Shown: positions 25,579-34,175, counted from the first letter of the stretch. The stretch: 64,000 nt of DNA from Pseudomonadota bacterium (GCA_022360105.1 JAKSDL010000075.1:1-64000), one strand, 5' to 3'. The notes: generated from the letters alone by a model not told the origin. Program-made: numbers and translations.

Positions 25579-26556
25579 ATGAAATTTGAAATCGAATCAA
25601 AACAGACTCTGGAAATTTTACCTCAAAGTATCGGCTATCAAGAGGCTCGTTTCGCAAAAAATGAGTCTATCTGGAGTAAGCTTGGAGAAATCACCGTTGA
25701 GCAGGCTCTTGGAAAATGGTTGGCCGGGTTAACTGAAAACACACACATTAATTACCTGACTGGATTTAAAAAGTTGGTGGAGAAGGAGCTTATCGATCCG
25801 CTGCAGTCAATTCAGGCGTTTAGTTTGATTAATCATGAATCGATAATTGATGAGATCAAATTGATATCTGATTGGAGCGAAGCAACCAGGCAAGCCCGGG
25901 CTGCAGCCTATATCTCCTTTACGGGATTCCTGCAGAGGAGAACACAAGGTATTGTCCGAAAGGCGGTAGCCAACAAGGAAGGTGCAAATAAAACCTTTTT
26001 CAAGGTCAGAGACAAGGTCACAACCAACGCCCTCAATCCGACACAAACAAGAAAATTTCTCCAGGAGTTGGAGAATATCAATCCCAGGGATGCGCTTGTT
26101 GCCAAGCTGATGTTGCAGGGAGGAAAACGAAAGACGGAAGTATTAGCGCTGGAAGTGAAGGATATTGATTTTGAAAACAAGCAAATTGCTTTTGTGCAAT
26201 CTAAGACCAGGGGGCAACTCAAGCGGACCGTCATTAATTATCCGGATCATGTTTTACAGGAGTTGCAGGACTACGTGAAAGACAGAAACGGCCTGGTTTT
26301 TGTGACCAGAAATAGTAAGCCGATCGCGGTGAATCAAATCGACAGGAATTTCAAAATAGCAGGTGTGAGGGCAGGGATTACTTTCAAGGTGTCGCCACAT
26401 GTCTTGCGAGTGACCCTGGTTACCCGTTTGAAGGAACTCAAGGTTCAAGATACTGATATCATGAAAATCACTGGACATGCGAATCCGGCACAACTGGCAA
26501 GTTACGACAAATCAGATTTGGCCGACAATGCGAGTCTGTATCATCATTTTGTCTAA
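25579..26556 (+). CDS. Tyrosine recombinase, chlamydial-plasmid integrase-like
   Basis: A tyrosine site-specific recombinase of 325 residues that cuts and rejoins DNA through a 3'-phosphotyrosine. All catalytic residues are present: Arg184 in GGKRKTEVLAL, the hairpin lysine in QSKTRGQLK, His274 and Arg277 in PHVLR, His300 in TGHANP and Tyr309 in ASYDKSD, with normal H-to-Y spacing. The N-terminal SAM-like domain carries THINYLTGFKKLVEK and WSEATRQARAAAYISFTG, which strongly recall, from memory, the integrases of chlamydial plasmids. I take ATG 25579 because the earlier TTG lies in the promoter. It is convergent with rplC; no duplicated attachment site was found. Confidence 0.85.
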   Translation: MKFEIESKQTLEILPQSIGYQEARFAKNESIWSKLGEITVEQALGKWLAGLTENTHINYLTGFKKLVEKELIDPLQSIQAFSLINHESIIDEIKLISDWSEATRQARAAAYISFTGFLQRRTQGIVRKAVANKEGANKTFFKVRDKVTTNALNPTQTRKFLQELENINPRDALVAKLMLQGGKRKTEVLALEVKDIDFENKQIAFVQSKTRGQLKRTVINYPDHVLQELQDYVKDRNGLVFVTRNSKPIAVNQIDRNFKIAGVRAGITFKVSPHVLRVTLVTRLKELKVQDTDIMKITGHANPAQLASYDKSDLADNASLYHHFV

Positions 26557-26594
26557 GAATGAAGCCGGAAAGGATCTTGAAAAAGGCGGGTGGA

Positions 26595-26619
26595 TGATCT
26601 GTGTGGATCACACAGATCA
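26595..26619. repeat. Perfect 11-bp palindrome between integrase and rplC
   Basis: TGATCTGTGTG (26595-26605), loop GAT, then CACACAGATCA (26609-26619). It lies between convergent stop codons, so it could terminate both transcripts, though no T-run follows. The neighbouring string ATCCGTGTATCC on the minus strand recalls the degenerate ATCTGTG/ATCCGTG intergenic repeats scattered in many bacterial genomes. It could also be an integrase site. Confidence 0.5.
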
Positions 26620-26642
26620 CATTTAAGGATACACGGATTCGA

Positions 26643-27278
26643 TTATTTCCCTTTTGTTGTTCGTCTAACCTCAACAAACCTACCATTTGGACCCGGTATT
26701 GCGCCTTTGATCAGAAGCACATTTAGATCCTTGTTGATATCAACAATTTCCAGACCCTGTGTTGTCGCTCTTACATTACCGTATTGACCAGGCATCTTCT
26801 TGTTCTTGAAAATCTTTGCAGGTGTAGCGCTTTGTCCGATTGCCCCGGTGCCCCTGTTGAACCTGTGACCGTGAGCTGCCGGACCGCCGGAAAAGTTGTG
26901 TCGTTTCATTACACCTGTAAAACCACGACCTTTTGAAGTACCGGAAACATCAACGATTTCACCCTTTTCAAAAAGGCTGACGTCAAATGTTTGTCCAACT
27001 TCAATTTCATCAATATTCTCTACTTTGAATTCCCGAAGCAGTTTGGTCGGCTTTTGGTCTTTATAATGCCCTTTCAATGGTTTTGTGATATTCTTTTCCT
27101 TTGATTTTACCACTTCCTCAAACCCGACTTGTACTGCCTGGTAGCCGTCCTTTTCCACTGTCTTTTTCTGTATGACGGTTACCGGTCCCGATTGCACTAC
27201 CGTAACAGGTACTCGTTCACCATCTTCGGTGAAAAACTGGGTCATACCTACTTTTTTTCCTAAAAGTCCGTTCAACAT
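26643..27278 (-). CDS. rplC: 50S ribosomal protein L3
   Basis: uL3, a core large-subunit protein that helps nucleate 23S rRNA folding. It begins MLNGLLGKKVGMTQFF and contains GTSKGRGFTGVMKRH, GPAAHGHRFNRGTGAIG and MPGQYGNV, all diagnostic. Length (211) is normal. It is remarkable for being alone: rplC normally sits between rpsJ and rplD in the S10 operon, but here an integrase is downstream and a glycosyltransferase upstream. It has its own consensus promoter and an AGGA ribosome-binding site, so it is clearly expressed as a single gene. Confidence 0.97.
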   Translation of the reverse strand: MLNGLLGKKVGMTQFFTEDGERVPVTVVQSGPVTVIQKKTVEKDGYQAVQVGFEEVVKSKEKNITKPLKGHYKDQKPTKLLREFKVENIDEIEVGQTFDVSLFEKGEIVDVSGTSKGRGFTGVMKRHNFSGGPAAHGHRFNRGTGAIGQSATPAKIFKNKKMPGQYGNVRATTQGLEIVDINKDLNVLLIKGAIPGPNGRFVEVRRTTKGK

Positions 27279-27333
27279 GATGTGTCCTAAAATATGATCT
27301 GCTAAAAAATAATCGATTTTCTTTTAAACAGAA

Positions 27334-27363
27334 ATTATAACTATGCTGTGACTGCAGTGTCAA
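27334..27363 (-). promoter_or_regulatory. Consensus sigma-70 promoter of rplC
   Basis: On the minus strand TTGACA (27363-27358) and TATAAT (27339-27334) are both perfect, spaced by 18 bases. The transcript would start near 27327, about 50 bases before the rplC ATG. It is the best promoter in the window. Confidence 0.75.
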
Positions 27364-27401
27364 TAGCTTTGATAGGTAAATTGAAGGTTTTGTTCCGGAT
27401 T

Positions 27402-27420
27402 TTGGGTCTGTTAGACCCAA
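27402..27420 (-). terminator. Hairpin after the GT2 gene
   Basis: TTGGGTCT and AGACCCAA (27402-27409, 27413-27420) form an 8-bp stem with a 3-base loop between the glycosyltransferase stop and the rplC promoter. On the minus strand a T-run precedes rather than follows it, so it is not a classical terminator; it may still stop or stabilise the transcript. Confidence 0.4.
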
Positions 27421-27439
27421 TCAAAAAACGAATCCTATT

Positions 27440-28177
27440 TTAAATTAAAAGATGTTTTTTTCTGGAGAACAAAACATCCAATGCTAGTTTGACGTACCGA
27501 AAGTTTTTCAAGAAGGTATTTTTACTCTCGCCTTCTTTTCGTCCGATCCATACTGTTGGAATTTGAGAGACCTTATAGCCCAATTTCAATGGTTTTACAG
27601 TGGTTTCAATATAGATCTCGTGAAAAGTGCCTTCCCATTTAATCGTTTCGGCAACACTTCGTTTTATTGTCTTAAATCCATAAGTAAGGTCACCTATACG
27701 TGTCATATATAAGATCTTAAAAAGGAACTGAAATCCCCAGTTTAATACCAATTTAATGGGATCGTAATTTTCAAATCCTCCTCCTTTGAGCCATCTGTTG
27801 CCAATTACCAAATCGCAGCCATTTGCTTCTATTTCAGCAAACATTCTATCCACAGCTTCCGGTTCCGTTTCCAGATCAGCCGAAAGTAAAGCGATGTAAT
27901 CTCCTGTCGCAAGCTCCAATCCCTCCCTGATTGCCCAGCCAACACCCGGATTATTTTTCTGAATATGCATACTTAAAAAAGTGTGACTTTCTGCCAGTTC
28001 TTTGCAAGTTTCCATGCATTCAGCGCTGGATTTGGGAGATACTGTCAGAATGATTTCTTTTATATAGCCGCGATCTTTTGCTAATATCCGGTCAATAGTC
28101 TCCCTAAGGGAGTATGTTTCAGAAAAAACAGTTACCACGACACTTAAAGAAATATCCGGGTTGCTGGTATTTGTCAT
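27440..28177 (-). CDS. Family 2 glycosyltransferase (DPM1-like)
   Basis: A GT-A glycosyltransferase with SLSVVVTVFSE at the N-terminus, GVGWAIREGLELATGDYIAL and the metal-binding LSADLETEPE (DxD-like), then VIGNRWLKGGGF. The motif order is that of dolichol/polyprenyl-phosphate sugar synthases, without an added C-terminal membrane region. I prefer the ATG at 28177, which places the first strand near the N-terminus; an ATG at 28234 would add 19 atypical residues. It is divergent from the fcl gene and presumably belongs to the same surface-glycan region. Confidence 0.8.
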   Translation of the reverse strand: MTNTSNPDISLSVVVTVFSETYSLRETIDRILAKDRGYIKEIILTVSPKSSAECMETCKELAESHTFLSMHIQKNNPGVGWAIREGLELATGDYIALLSADLETEPEAVDRMFAEIEANGCDLVIGNRWLKGGGFENYDPIKLVLNWGFQFLFKILYMTRIGDLTYGFKTIKRSVAETIKWEGTFHEIYIETTVKPLKLGYKVSQIPTVWIGRKEGESKNTFLKNFRYVKLALDVLFSRKKHLLI

Positions 28178-28333
28178 AATCGAATTCAGGATAGTTTGCA
28201 GATTAGTGGATAAGCGGCCATACTTCAACTTCAAGATGCGGCAGTTCGTATTGAAGAGTTTTGGGCAGGCCTTTGGGAGTACTATTATGGGGGTGAAACA
28301 CTTGATGTTGACCTACTATTTGTCTAGCTTTAC

Positions 28334-28362
28334 TTGATATACAGAAATCTATGCAATATGCT
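28334..28362 (+). promoter_or_regulatory. Candidate promoter of the fcl gene
   Basis: TTGATA (28334-28339) and TATGCT (28357-28362) with a 17-base spacer, about 40 bases before the fcl start. The -10 box matches poorly, so this is tentative. Confidence 0.3.
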
Positions 28363-28399
28363 TAAGCTTTATACTTAGCTGCTAATCCCTGTTTAAGCA

Positions 28400-29329
28400 A
28401 TGAAAAAGACATCAAAAATATATGTAGCGGGTCATCGCGGAATGGTAGGATCTGCTATTTTGCGTTATCTGGAAAGGGAAGGATACCAGTCTTTGACTTA
28501 TAAAACCCGATCAGAGCTGGATTTAACCGATCATACTGCTGTTTCGGACTTTTTTAAAAAAGAGAAACCCGAATATGTTTTTCTAGCTGCTGCAAAAGTC
28601 GGCGGCATTCACGCTAACAGCACCTACCCGGCTGAATTTCTGTATCAAAATCTGGCCATTCAATCCAACATCATCCATAACGCCTATCTTAATGGCGTTA
28701 CAAAACTTTTGTTTTTGGGAAGTTCATGCATTTACCCCAGGTCATGTCCTCAACCAATTAAGGAAGAATACTTGCTTTCCGATTATCTGGAACCAACAAA
28801 CGAAGCTTACGCCATTGCAAAGATTACCGGGATTAAGATGTGTCAGAGTTATAATTATCAATACGGCACAAACTATATTTCGGCAATGCCTACCAACTTA
28901 TTCGGTATCAATGACAACTTTCACCCTGAGAACTCACATGTTGTTGCTGCCTTAATTAGACGTTTTCATGAGGCCAAACTTGAAAACCGGAAAAAAGTAG
29001 TAATTTGGGGCTCGGGAATTCCAAAACGGGAGTTTCTTTATGTAGATGACTTAGCTGAAGCTTGTATATTTTTGATGAACGGTTATTCAGAACCTTCTCA
29101 CATCAATGTGGGTACGGGGTTGGAGATTACTATCAAGGAATTTGCTGAGATCGTCAGGGAGATAGTTGATATCGATGTTGCTTTAATTTTTGATGATAGC
29201 AAACCAGACGGCATGCCAAGAAAAGTGATGGATATAAGTAGAATCAGAAACCTGGGCTGGCAGGCTAAAACATCGTTAAAGGACGGTCTAAAAGTAGCAT
29301 ATGACTGGTATCGCCAAACTCATTCCTAA
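28400..29329 (+). CDS. fcl: GDP-L-fucose synthase
   Basis: Converts GDP-4-keto-6-deoxy-mannose to GDP-L-fucose by epimerisation and NADPH reduction. The sequence starts with [12 protein letters not shown], has [11 protein letters not shown], the catalytic serine in LGSSCIYP, the YxxxK pair in YAIAK and [18 protein letters not shown], which is diagnostic for this enzyme within the extended SDR family. Length (309) is usual. It is followed 48 bases later by another nucleotide-sugar SDR gene on the same strand, indicating a GDP-sugar operon. Confidence 0.93.
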   Translation: MKKTSKIYVAGHRGMVGSAILRYLEREGYQSLTYKTRSELDLTDHTAVSDFFKKEKPEYVFLAAAKVGGIHANSTYPAEFLYQNLAIQSNIIHNAYLNGVTKLLFLGSSCIYPRSCPQPIKEEYLLSDYLEPTNEAYAIAKITGIKMCQSYNYQYGTNYISAMPTNLFGINDNFHPENSHVVAALIRRFHEAKLENRKKVVIWGSGIPKREFLYVDDLAEACIFLMNGYSEPSHINVGTGLEITIKEFAEIVREIVDIDVALIFDDSKPDGMPRKVMDISRIRNLGWQAKTSLKDGLKVAYDWYRQTHS

Positions 29330-29377
29330 ATCAGTCAAATTGATAATCAAACCTAATAATCAAATCAGGAGTGCCCG

Positions 29378-30319
29378 TTGAAAACTTTAATCACCGGTAT
29401 CACCGGGATGATCGGATCTCACTTTGCCAACGCAGTGGAACAAAATGGCTGGGATTTTGCCGGAATAGCCAGAAACAGTGCAACCAGCAGGCTTTCGGCA
29501 GAACCGGATAAACATGTCCATAGAATTGATATTCTGGATCGGGATGCCATTGATCAGTTATTCAAAGATTTCAAACCTGAGCTGGTAATTCATATGGCAG
29601 CTCAAGCCTTTAACGGCATCTCCTGGAAAACTGAAGAATCCACCCATTTGACAAATTTTCAGGGAACAACCAATGTGCTTCGAGCCTGCAGATTTCATGC
29701 ACCTGATGCAAAAGTGGTTATTGCCTGCAGCAGTGCAGAATACGGTGATATCAAGCCTGAGGATTGTCCCCTGGTGGAAGAAAGACTGTTAAGGCCGATA
29801 TCTCCATACGGGGTTACGAAGGTGGCTAATGAAAACCTTGGTTATCAATACTTTCTAAACTACGGCATGAATGTGTTTCTTCCCCGATTGTTTATTCATG
29901 TCGGTACCGGACATCCTCCTGCGACGGCCATACAGAATTTTGCCAGGCAATTGGCATTGATAAAAAAAGGAAGACTTGAGCCTGTTGTCAAAGTTGGAAA
30001 CCTGGAATCTGCCAGAGATTTTATCGATGTTCGTGATGGAGTTGACGGCATGATGAAGATGATAGAAAAAGGACAACCCGGAGATCCCATCAATATCTGT
30101 ACGGGTACTGCCCATAAAATATCCTGGATTTTGGATAAGCTGATTGAAATATCGGGGCTGGATATTGATGTTGTGAAAGACCCTGATCTATTTCGGCCAT
30201 CAGACGAACCACTGTTGCTTGGTGATAATTCCAAGTTGCTTGCCTTGGGGTGGAAACAAAAATTCACTATTGAGCAAACACTGGAAGATGTTTTTAACGA
30301 TTGGCTTTCCAGAATCTAA
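29378..30319 (+). CDS. GDP-mannose 4,6-dehydratase / GDP-6-deoxy-mannose reductase-like SDR
   Basis: An extended SDR with the cofactor motif TGITGMIGSHF, the SSAEYG serine, YGVTK catalytic pair and GNLESARDFIDVRDGV, a segment typical of the Gmd/Rmd group. At 313 residues it is closer to Rmd (reductase) than to Gmd (about 350). Gmd would supply fcl with its substrate, while Rmd would make GDP-rhamnose; the sequence does not settle it. The TTG start is well supported by AGGAG six bases upstream (29367-29371). It lies between fcl and a GT75-like gene. Confidence 0.75.
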   Translation: MKTLITGITGMIGSHFANAVEQNGWDFAGIARNSATSRLSAEPDKHVHRIDILDRDAIDQLFKDFKPELVIHMAAQAFNGISWKTEESTHLTNFQGTTNVLRACRFHAPDAKVVIACSSAEYGDIKPEDCPLVEERLLRPISPYGVTKVANENLGYQYFLNYGMNVFLPRLFIHVGTGHPPATAIQNFARQLALIKKGRLEPVVKVGNLESARDFIDVRDGVDGMMKMIEKGQPGDPINICTGTAHKISWILDKLIEISGLDIDVVKDPDLFRPSDEPLLLGDNSKLLALGWKQKFTIEQTLEDVFNDWLSRI

Positions 30320-30346
30320 TTCTTATTAATTTAAAATGTTGTTTCT

Positions 30347-31483
30347 ATGAACAAGCCCATTCATATTGTCTTTACGACTATTTACCACCCTTCCGTCTTG
30401 GAAGATCTTCTTGCAAACCTTACGAGTTTTAATCACCTGGAGTCGGTTAAAGTCTGGGTAGTAGGAGATAATAAGACTCCGGAATCTTGTGGCAACCTAT
30501 GTAAAACCGTCACCGATAAAGGAATGGAGACCATTTATCTCGATATCGCAACTCAGGATGAGTGGGGAGAGCGATGCAAGGATTTTTATACACGAATTCC
30601 TTACAACAATGAGACAAGAAGGAATATTGGATATCTGCATGCACTGGAAGATGGTTGCGATATTTTAATCAGTATCGACGATGACAATTTTCCGACAGAG
30701 GACGATCTGGTAGGATTCCATAAGAATACTGGTAGGACCTGGGATGGTAAGTTAATCAGTGAAGAAACCGGATTTCATAATATATGTGAGTATTTGGAAA
30801 TCAAACCCGACAGACAGGTATTTCCCAGGGGATTTCCATTCCGGCTTAGAGGCCTTCCCAATCAAAATTTATTTGAGACAGTGGACAGGCCGGTTAAGAT
30901 TGGTGTAACAGCCGGACTCTGGCTTTCTGATCCGGATATTGACGCCACAACCTGGCTAAACGGAAAAGTGGAGGGAGTTGCCTATAAGGGAGAAGATGTC
31001 CAGGTCTTAAAACAAAGCACTTGGTCACCTGTTAACACTCAAAATACAAGCGTCATCAGGGAACTGATTCCGGCTTATTTATGCATTCCCATGGGATGGG
31101 CCGTTCCAGGGGGTAATATTCAACGGTATGGGGATATCTGGGGAGGCTATTTTTTGCAGGCCTTAATGAAAGGCACTGAATATCATGTAGCTTTTGGAAA
31201 ACCTATTGTGGACCACAGGAGGAATCCACATGATTATGTTGATGATTTGAGATTTGAATACTGGGGAATGATACTGACCGATTGGCTGGTTCAGAAATTA
31301 CAAAATGATTTCAGCCCAAAAGAGGATTCAATTGTGGACAGAGTCAATGAACTGGCCGGATTCATACACAATCAGGCCATACCAGATTTGCCGGATTGGT
31401 GTCCTCAAGAAATAAACGAGTTTTTACTTTGGACTGAAGGCAATTTAAAAACATGGTCTGCTGCATGTCGTGCCATGCTATAA
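30347..31483 (+). CDS. GT75-like protein (reversibly glycosylated polypeptide / UDP-arabinopyranose mutase-like)
   Basis: A 378-residue GT-A-type protein. It has the acidic ISIDDDNFP metal motif, FPRGFPFRLRG, then AGLWLSDPDIDAT and RYGDIWGGYFLQAL. This series of motifs resembles, from memory, plant reversibly glycosylated polypeptides that interconvert UDP-arabinopyranose and -furanose (family GT75). The RRNIGYLHALEDG segment is also present. No signal peptide or membrane helix is seen, so it is cytosolic. It is third in the sugar operon, 27 bases after the SDR gene. Its actual substrate is unknown; mutase activity is inference. Confidence 0.65.
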   Translation: MNKPIHIVFTTIYHPSVLEDLLANLTSFNHLESVKVWVVGDNKTPESCGNLCKTVTDKGMETIYLDIATQDEWGERCKDFYTRIPYNNETRRNIGYLHALEDGCDILISIDDDNFPTEDDLVGFHKNTGRTWDGKLISEETGFHNICEYLEIKPDRQVFPRGFPFRLRGLPNQNLFETVDRPVKIGVTAGLWLSDPDIDATTWLNGKVEGVAYKGEDVQVLKQSTWSPVNTQNTSVIRELIPAYLCIPMGWAVPGGNIQRYGDIWGGYFLQALMKGTEYHVAFGKPIVDHRRNPHDYVDDLRFEYWGMILTDWLVQKLQNDFSPKEDSIVDRVNELAGFIHNQAIPDLPDWCPQEINEFLLWTEGNLKTWSAACRAML

Positions 31484-31516
31484 CTACAATTAATGTAACA
31501 TCAAGATAAGCAACAA

Positions 31517-32899
31517 ATGAAATATATCAGTACACGGGGACAATCCGAACCAAGAACATTTGTCGAAGCCGTAAAAGAGGGATTAGCCAGAGATGGAGGC
31601 TTGCTGGTTCCAGAGATTATACCTGACTTCTCCAATGATTTGGACCGATTATCGACTCTTTGCTATCAGGATCTTGCTGATGAAATCTTTAAACCGTTTA
31701 TCGATGGTGAGATTCCATCTGACCGGGTAAGAAAACTGATTGCCAAAAGCTATTCAACGTTTGGATCAGCGGAGATAACCCCTCTCATTTATCAGGGCAA
31801 ACTGGCTATTTTGGAACTGTTTCACGGCCCCACCCTGGCATTTAAAGATATCGCCTTGCAGTTTCTTGGAAATCTGTTTGAAGAGATTTTAAAAAAGGAC
31901 GGCGGCCGTTTGAACATCCTTGGCGCCACATCGGGAGATACGGGTAGTGCAGCCATTCACGGAGTCAGAGGAAAAAGCAATATCCATATATTTATGATCC
32001 ATCCCCAGGGCAAAGTAAGTCCTATTCAGGAAAAGCAGATGACAACGGTCCTTGATGCAAATGTCCACAATGTTGCAATAAAAGGTACCTTTGACGATGC
32101 CCAGAGAGCTGTTAAAGAAGTATTTAACGATTTGGATTTCAGGGACGCATATCAATTGGGAGCAGTCAATTCCATCAACTGGGCCCGGGTGATGGCACAA
32201 ATTGTTTACTATTTTTATGCCGCTTTTATCTATAGGAAACGATTCGGAGTACAAAGCGTCTCCTTTTCAGTGCCGACGGGCAATTTCGGTGATATCTATG
32301 CTGGTTATCTGGCAAAGAAAATGGGACTGCCTATCGACCGGCTCATACTGGCAACCAATGAAAACGATATTTTGTACAGAACCATTAAAACTGGTACATA
32401 CAAGATAAGTGATGTTCACGCTACTCTAAGTCCTTCTATGGATATCCAGATAGCAAGCAACTTTGAACGCTTTGTTTTCGACATCTCAGGAAGAGACGGA
32501 AACATCATTCAATCAAAAATGAATGATCTCGCACAAAATGGGGAGTTTTCCTTATCTGAAGACGAGGCTCGGCAAACCCGTGAATACTTTCTGGAAGCGC
32601 GTGTGGATTCAGCAAAGACCCTTGCTACCATGAAAAAATACAAAGCATCAGGTATTGAATTAGATCCGCATACGGCCGTTGGCGTCGCTGCAGCAGAAGA
32701 CTCCGGAATAGAAAATGTAATCGCCCTTGCAACTGCCCATCCTGCCAAATTTGGCGATGCTGTGAAAAAAGCGACCGGATCAAATCCGGAATTTCCAACC
32801 TCTTTGAAAGGTATTCTGGAAAAAGAAAGTCGTTGCCAAGTCGTGGAGAATGACTACAAGTTTGTGGAAGCGATTATTGAACAAACTCTGACCAGCTAA
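31517..32899 (+). CDS. thrC: Threonine synthase
   Basis: PLP-dependent enzyme turning O-phosphohomoserine into threonine. It has the family N-terminus MKYISTRGQ, the PLP-binding lysine in GPTLAFKDIALQFLG, GATSGDTGSAAIHG (phosphate cup) and SFSVPTGNFGD. The 460-residue length fits the longer, E. coli/yeast-type thrC class. It starts 33 bases after the GT75-like gene but is functionally unrelated to it. It is convergent with truA with only four bases between the stop codons. Confidence 0.96.
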   Translation: MKYISTRGQSEPRTFVEAVKEGLARDGGLLVPEIIPDFSNDLDRLSTLCYQDLADEIFKPFIDGEIPSDRVRKLIAKSYSTFGSAEITPLIYQGKLAILELFHGPTLAFKDIALQFLGNLFEEILKKDGGRLNILGATSGDTGSAAIHGVRGKSNIHIFMIHPQGKVSPIQEKQMTTVLDANVHNVAIKGTFDDAQRAVKEVFNDLDFRDAYQLGAVNSINWARVMAQIVYYFYAAFIYRKRFGVQSVSFSVPTGNFGDIYAGYLAKKMGLPIDRLILATNENDILYRTIKTGTYKISDVHATLSPSMDIQIASNFERFVFDISGRDGNIIQSKMNDLAQNGEFSLSEDEARQTREYFLEARVDSAKTLATMKKYKASGIELDPHTAVGVAAAEDSGIENVIALATAHPAKFGDAVKKATGSNPEFPTSLKGILEKESRCQVVENDYKFVEAIIEQTLTS

Positions 32900-32903
32900 T
32901 TTA

Positions 32904-33698
32904 CTAACTTGTTTGAGAGTCTTCCAACTCCCTGGTCTGAAACGGATCAGGGTCTAGAAATACCGTATCCAGAATAAGACCTTCGGGAGGTGCTGTCAGG
33001 CCGCTTACAGATCTGTCACCAGTTTCCAACGCTTGCTTGATGCAGTCTGCTTCAAGCTTAGCCTGGGCTATATCCAACAAAGTTCCAACCATTATGCGTA
33101 CCATGTTTTTTAAAAAACCTGATCCTTCAAACGAAAATGTAATCAGGTCATAACCATCCTGTCGGATGGTGTCTACGCCGGTTTTTGTTATTGTTTTCAC
33201 AGGATCTGGCTGCTGGCACCCTTTGCCTCTAAACGCTGAATAGTTGTGGGTTCCAACGAGATCATTTATGCAACCTTCAATTTTTGGCAGATCCAAGGGC
33301 TTTCTCTTCCACAGGCTTGTTTTTTGTTCAAATACCCTGCGAACAGGAGAGTTTATCACCCGATAAATATACCGTTTACGCGTTGCTGCTTTTCTTACAT
33401 TGAACTCTTCAGCCACTTCCACCATATCAATAACTGAAATATCCTTTGGAAGGAGGCTGTTCACGCCTTTAAACAATTTATCCAGAGCCATTTTTTCCGG
33501 AATAAACAGGGTTGCCACCTGCCCTTTTGCATGTACTCCGGCATCGGTCCGGCTGCTGGCATTTACCGTTATTTCAATTTGGCAGATTTGTCTGAAAACG
33601 TCCTGTATTATCTGTTGGACGGTAACTGCGTTTGGTTGAATTTGCCAACCACTATAGTTAGTACCGATATATTCAATTTTGATTAAAATTTTTTTCAC
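32904..33698 (-). CDS. truA: tRNA pseudouridine(38-40) synthase TruA
   Basis: Makes pseudouridine at positions 38-40 in tRNA anticodon arms. It begins ILIKIEYIGTNYSGWQIQP and carries the catalytic aspartate in SSRTDAGVHAKGQ, followed by NSLLPKDI, KRYIYRVIN and FLKNMVRIMVGTL, all standard. The 264-residue length is normal. It has a short acidic C-terminal extension. The next upstream minus-strand gene, trxA, ends 94 bases away with a hairpin in between, so truA is probably transcribed separately. Confidence 0.96.
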   Translation of the reverse strand: MKKILIKIEYIGTNYSGWQIQPNAVTVQQIIQDVFRQICQIEITVNASSRTDAGVHAKGQVATLFIPEKMALDKLFKGVNSLLPKDISVIDMVEVAEEFNVRKAATRKRYIYRVINSPVRRVFEQKTSLWKRKPLDLPKIEGCINDLVGTHNYSAFRGKGCQQPDPVKTITKTGVDTIRQDGYDLITFSFEGSGFLKNMVRIMVGTLLDIAQAKLEADCIKQALETGDRSVSGLTAPPEGLILDTVFLDPDPFQTRELEDSQTS

Positions 33699-33751
33699 TT
33701 ATCAAGTAGAATAAGTCGGCTTGCTTTCAGGAAGGAATTATTGGATGGAAG

Positions 33752-33773
33752 GCCATCAGGAAGACCTGATGGC
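33752..33773 (-). terminator. Stem-loop downstream of trxA
   Basis: GCCATCAGG and CCTGATGGC (33752-33760, 33765-33773) form a perfect 9-bp GC-rich stem with a 4-base loop, 20 bases after the trxA stop. On the minus strand it is followed by CCTTCC and not a T-run, so it may terminate weakly or protect the mRNA end. Confidence 0.5.
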
Positions 33774-33792
33774 AAAATCATCTATCAGATGC

Positions 33793-34125
33793 TTAAGCAG
33801 CCAAAGCTTTTTGAACCATTTGCTTAATCTTGCCAGGATCTGCTCCAACAAATAGATCATACTGCTCACCATCTTTAAACATAATCAGGGTTGGAATACT
33901 CCTTACTCCATATTTTGATGCATGCTCTTGATTTTTATCAACATCAAGTTTTGCCACTGTCAGCTTGCCTTGAAACTCTTCAGCGAGCTCGTCCAAAAAT
34001 GGAGCGATCATTTTACATGGACCACACCATGCTGCCCAAAAATCTACCAGTACCGGGTTGCTGCTTTTAAGCACTTTTTCTTCGAATTCAGCATCACTGA
34101 TATGCAATACGTTATCACTTGCCAT
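33793..34125 (-). CDS. trxA: Thioredoxin
   Basis: A 110-residue thioredoxin with the redox-active WCGPCK in VDFWAAWCGPCKMIAPF, the buried Asp region KLDVDKN and the cis-proline loop RSIPTLIMFKDG. It reduces protein disulfides in the cytoplasm. AGAGGT precedes the start; another ATG one base out of frame lies just upstream but is not used. It stands alone with a hairpin after it. Confidence 0.96.
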   Translation of the reverse strand: MASDNVLHISDAEFEEKVLKSSNPVLVDFWAAWCGPCKMIAPFLDELAEEFQGKLTVAKLDVDKNQEHASKYGVRSIPTLIMFKDGEQYDLFVGADPGKIKQMVQKALAA

Positions 34126-34160
34126 ACATGACCTCTTGTCAATTGGTTAACACGTCACCT

Positions 34161-34175
34161 GTAATCTTGGATTAC
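34161..34175 (-). promoter_or_regulatory. Small hairpin in the trxA leader
   Basis: GTAATC-TTG-GATTAC (34161-34175) is a 6-bp dyad 36 bases upstream of trxA. It may be a regulator site or leader hairpin; the short arms make chance possible. Confidence 0.2.
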
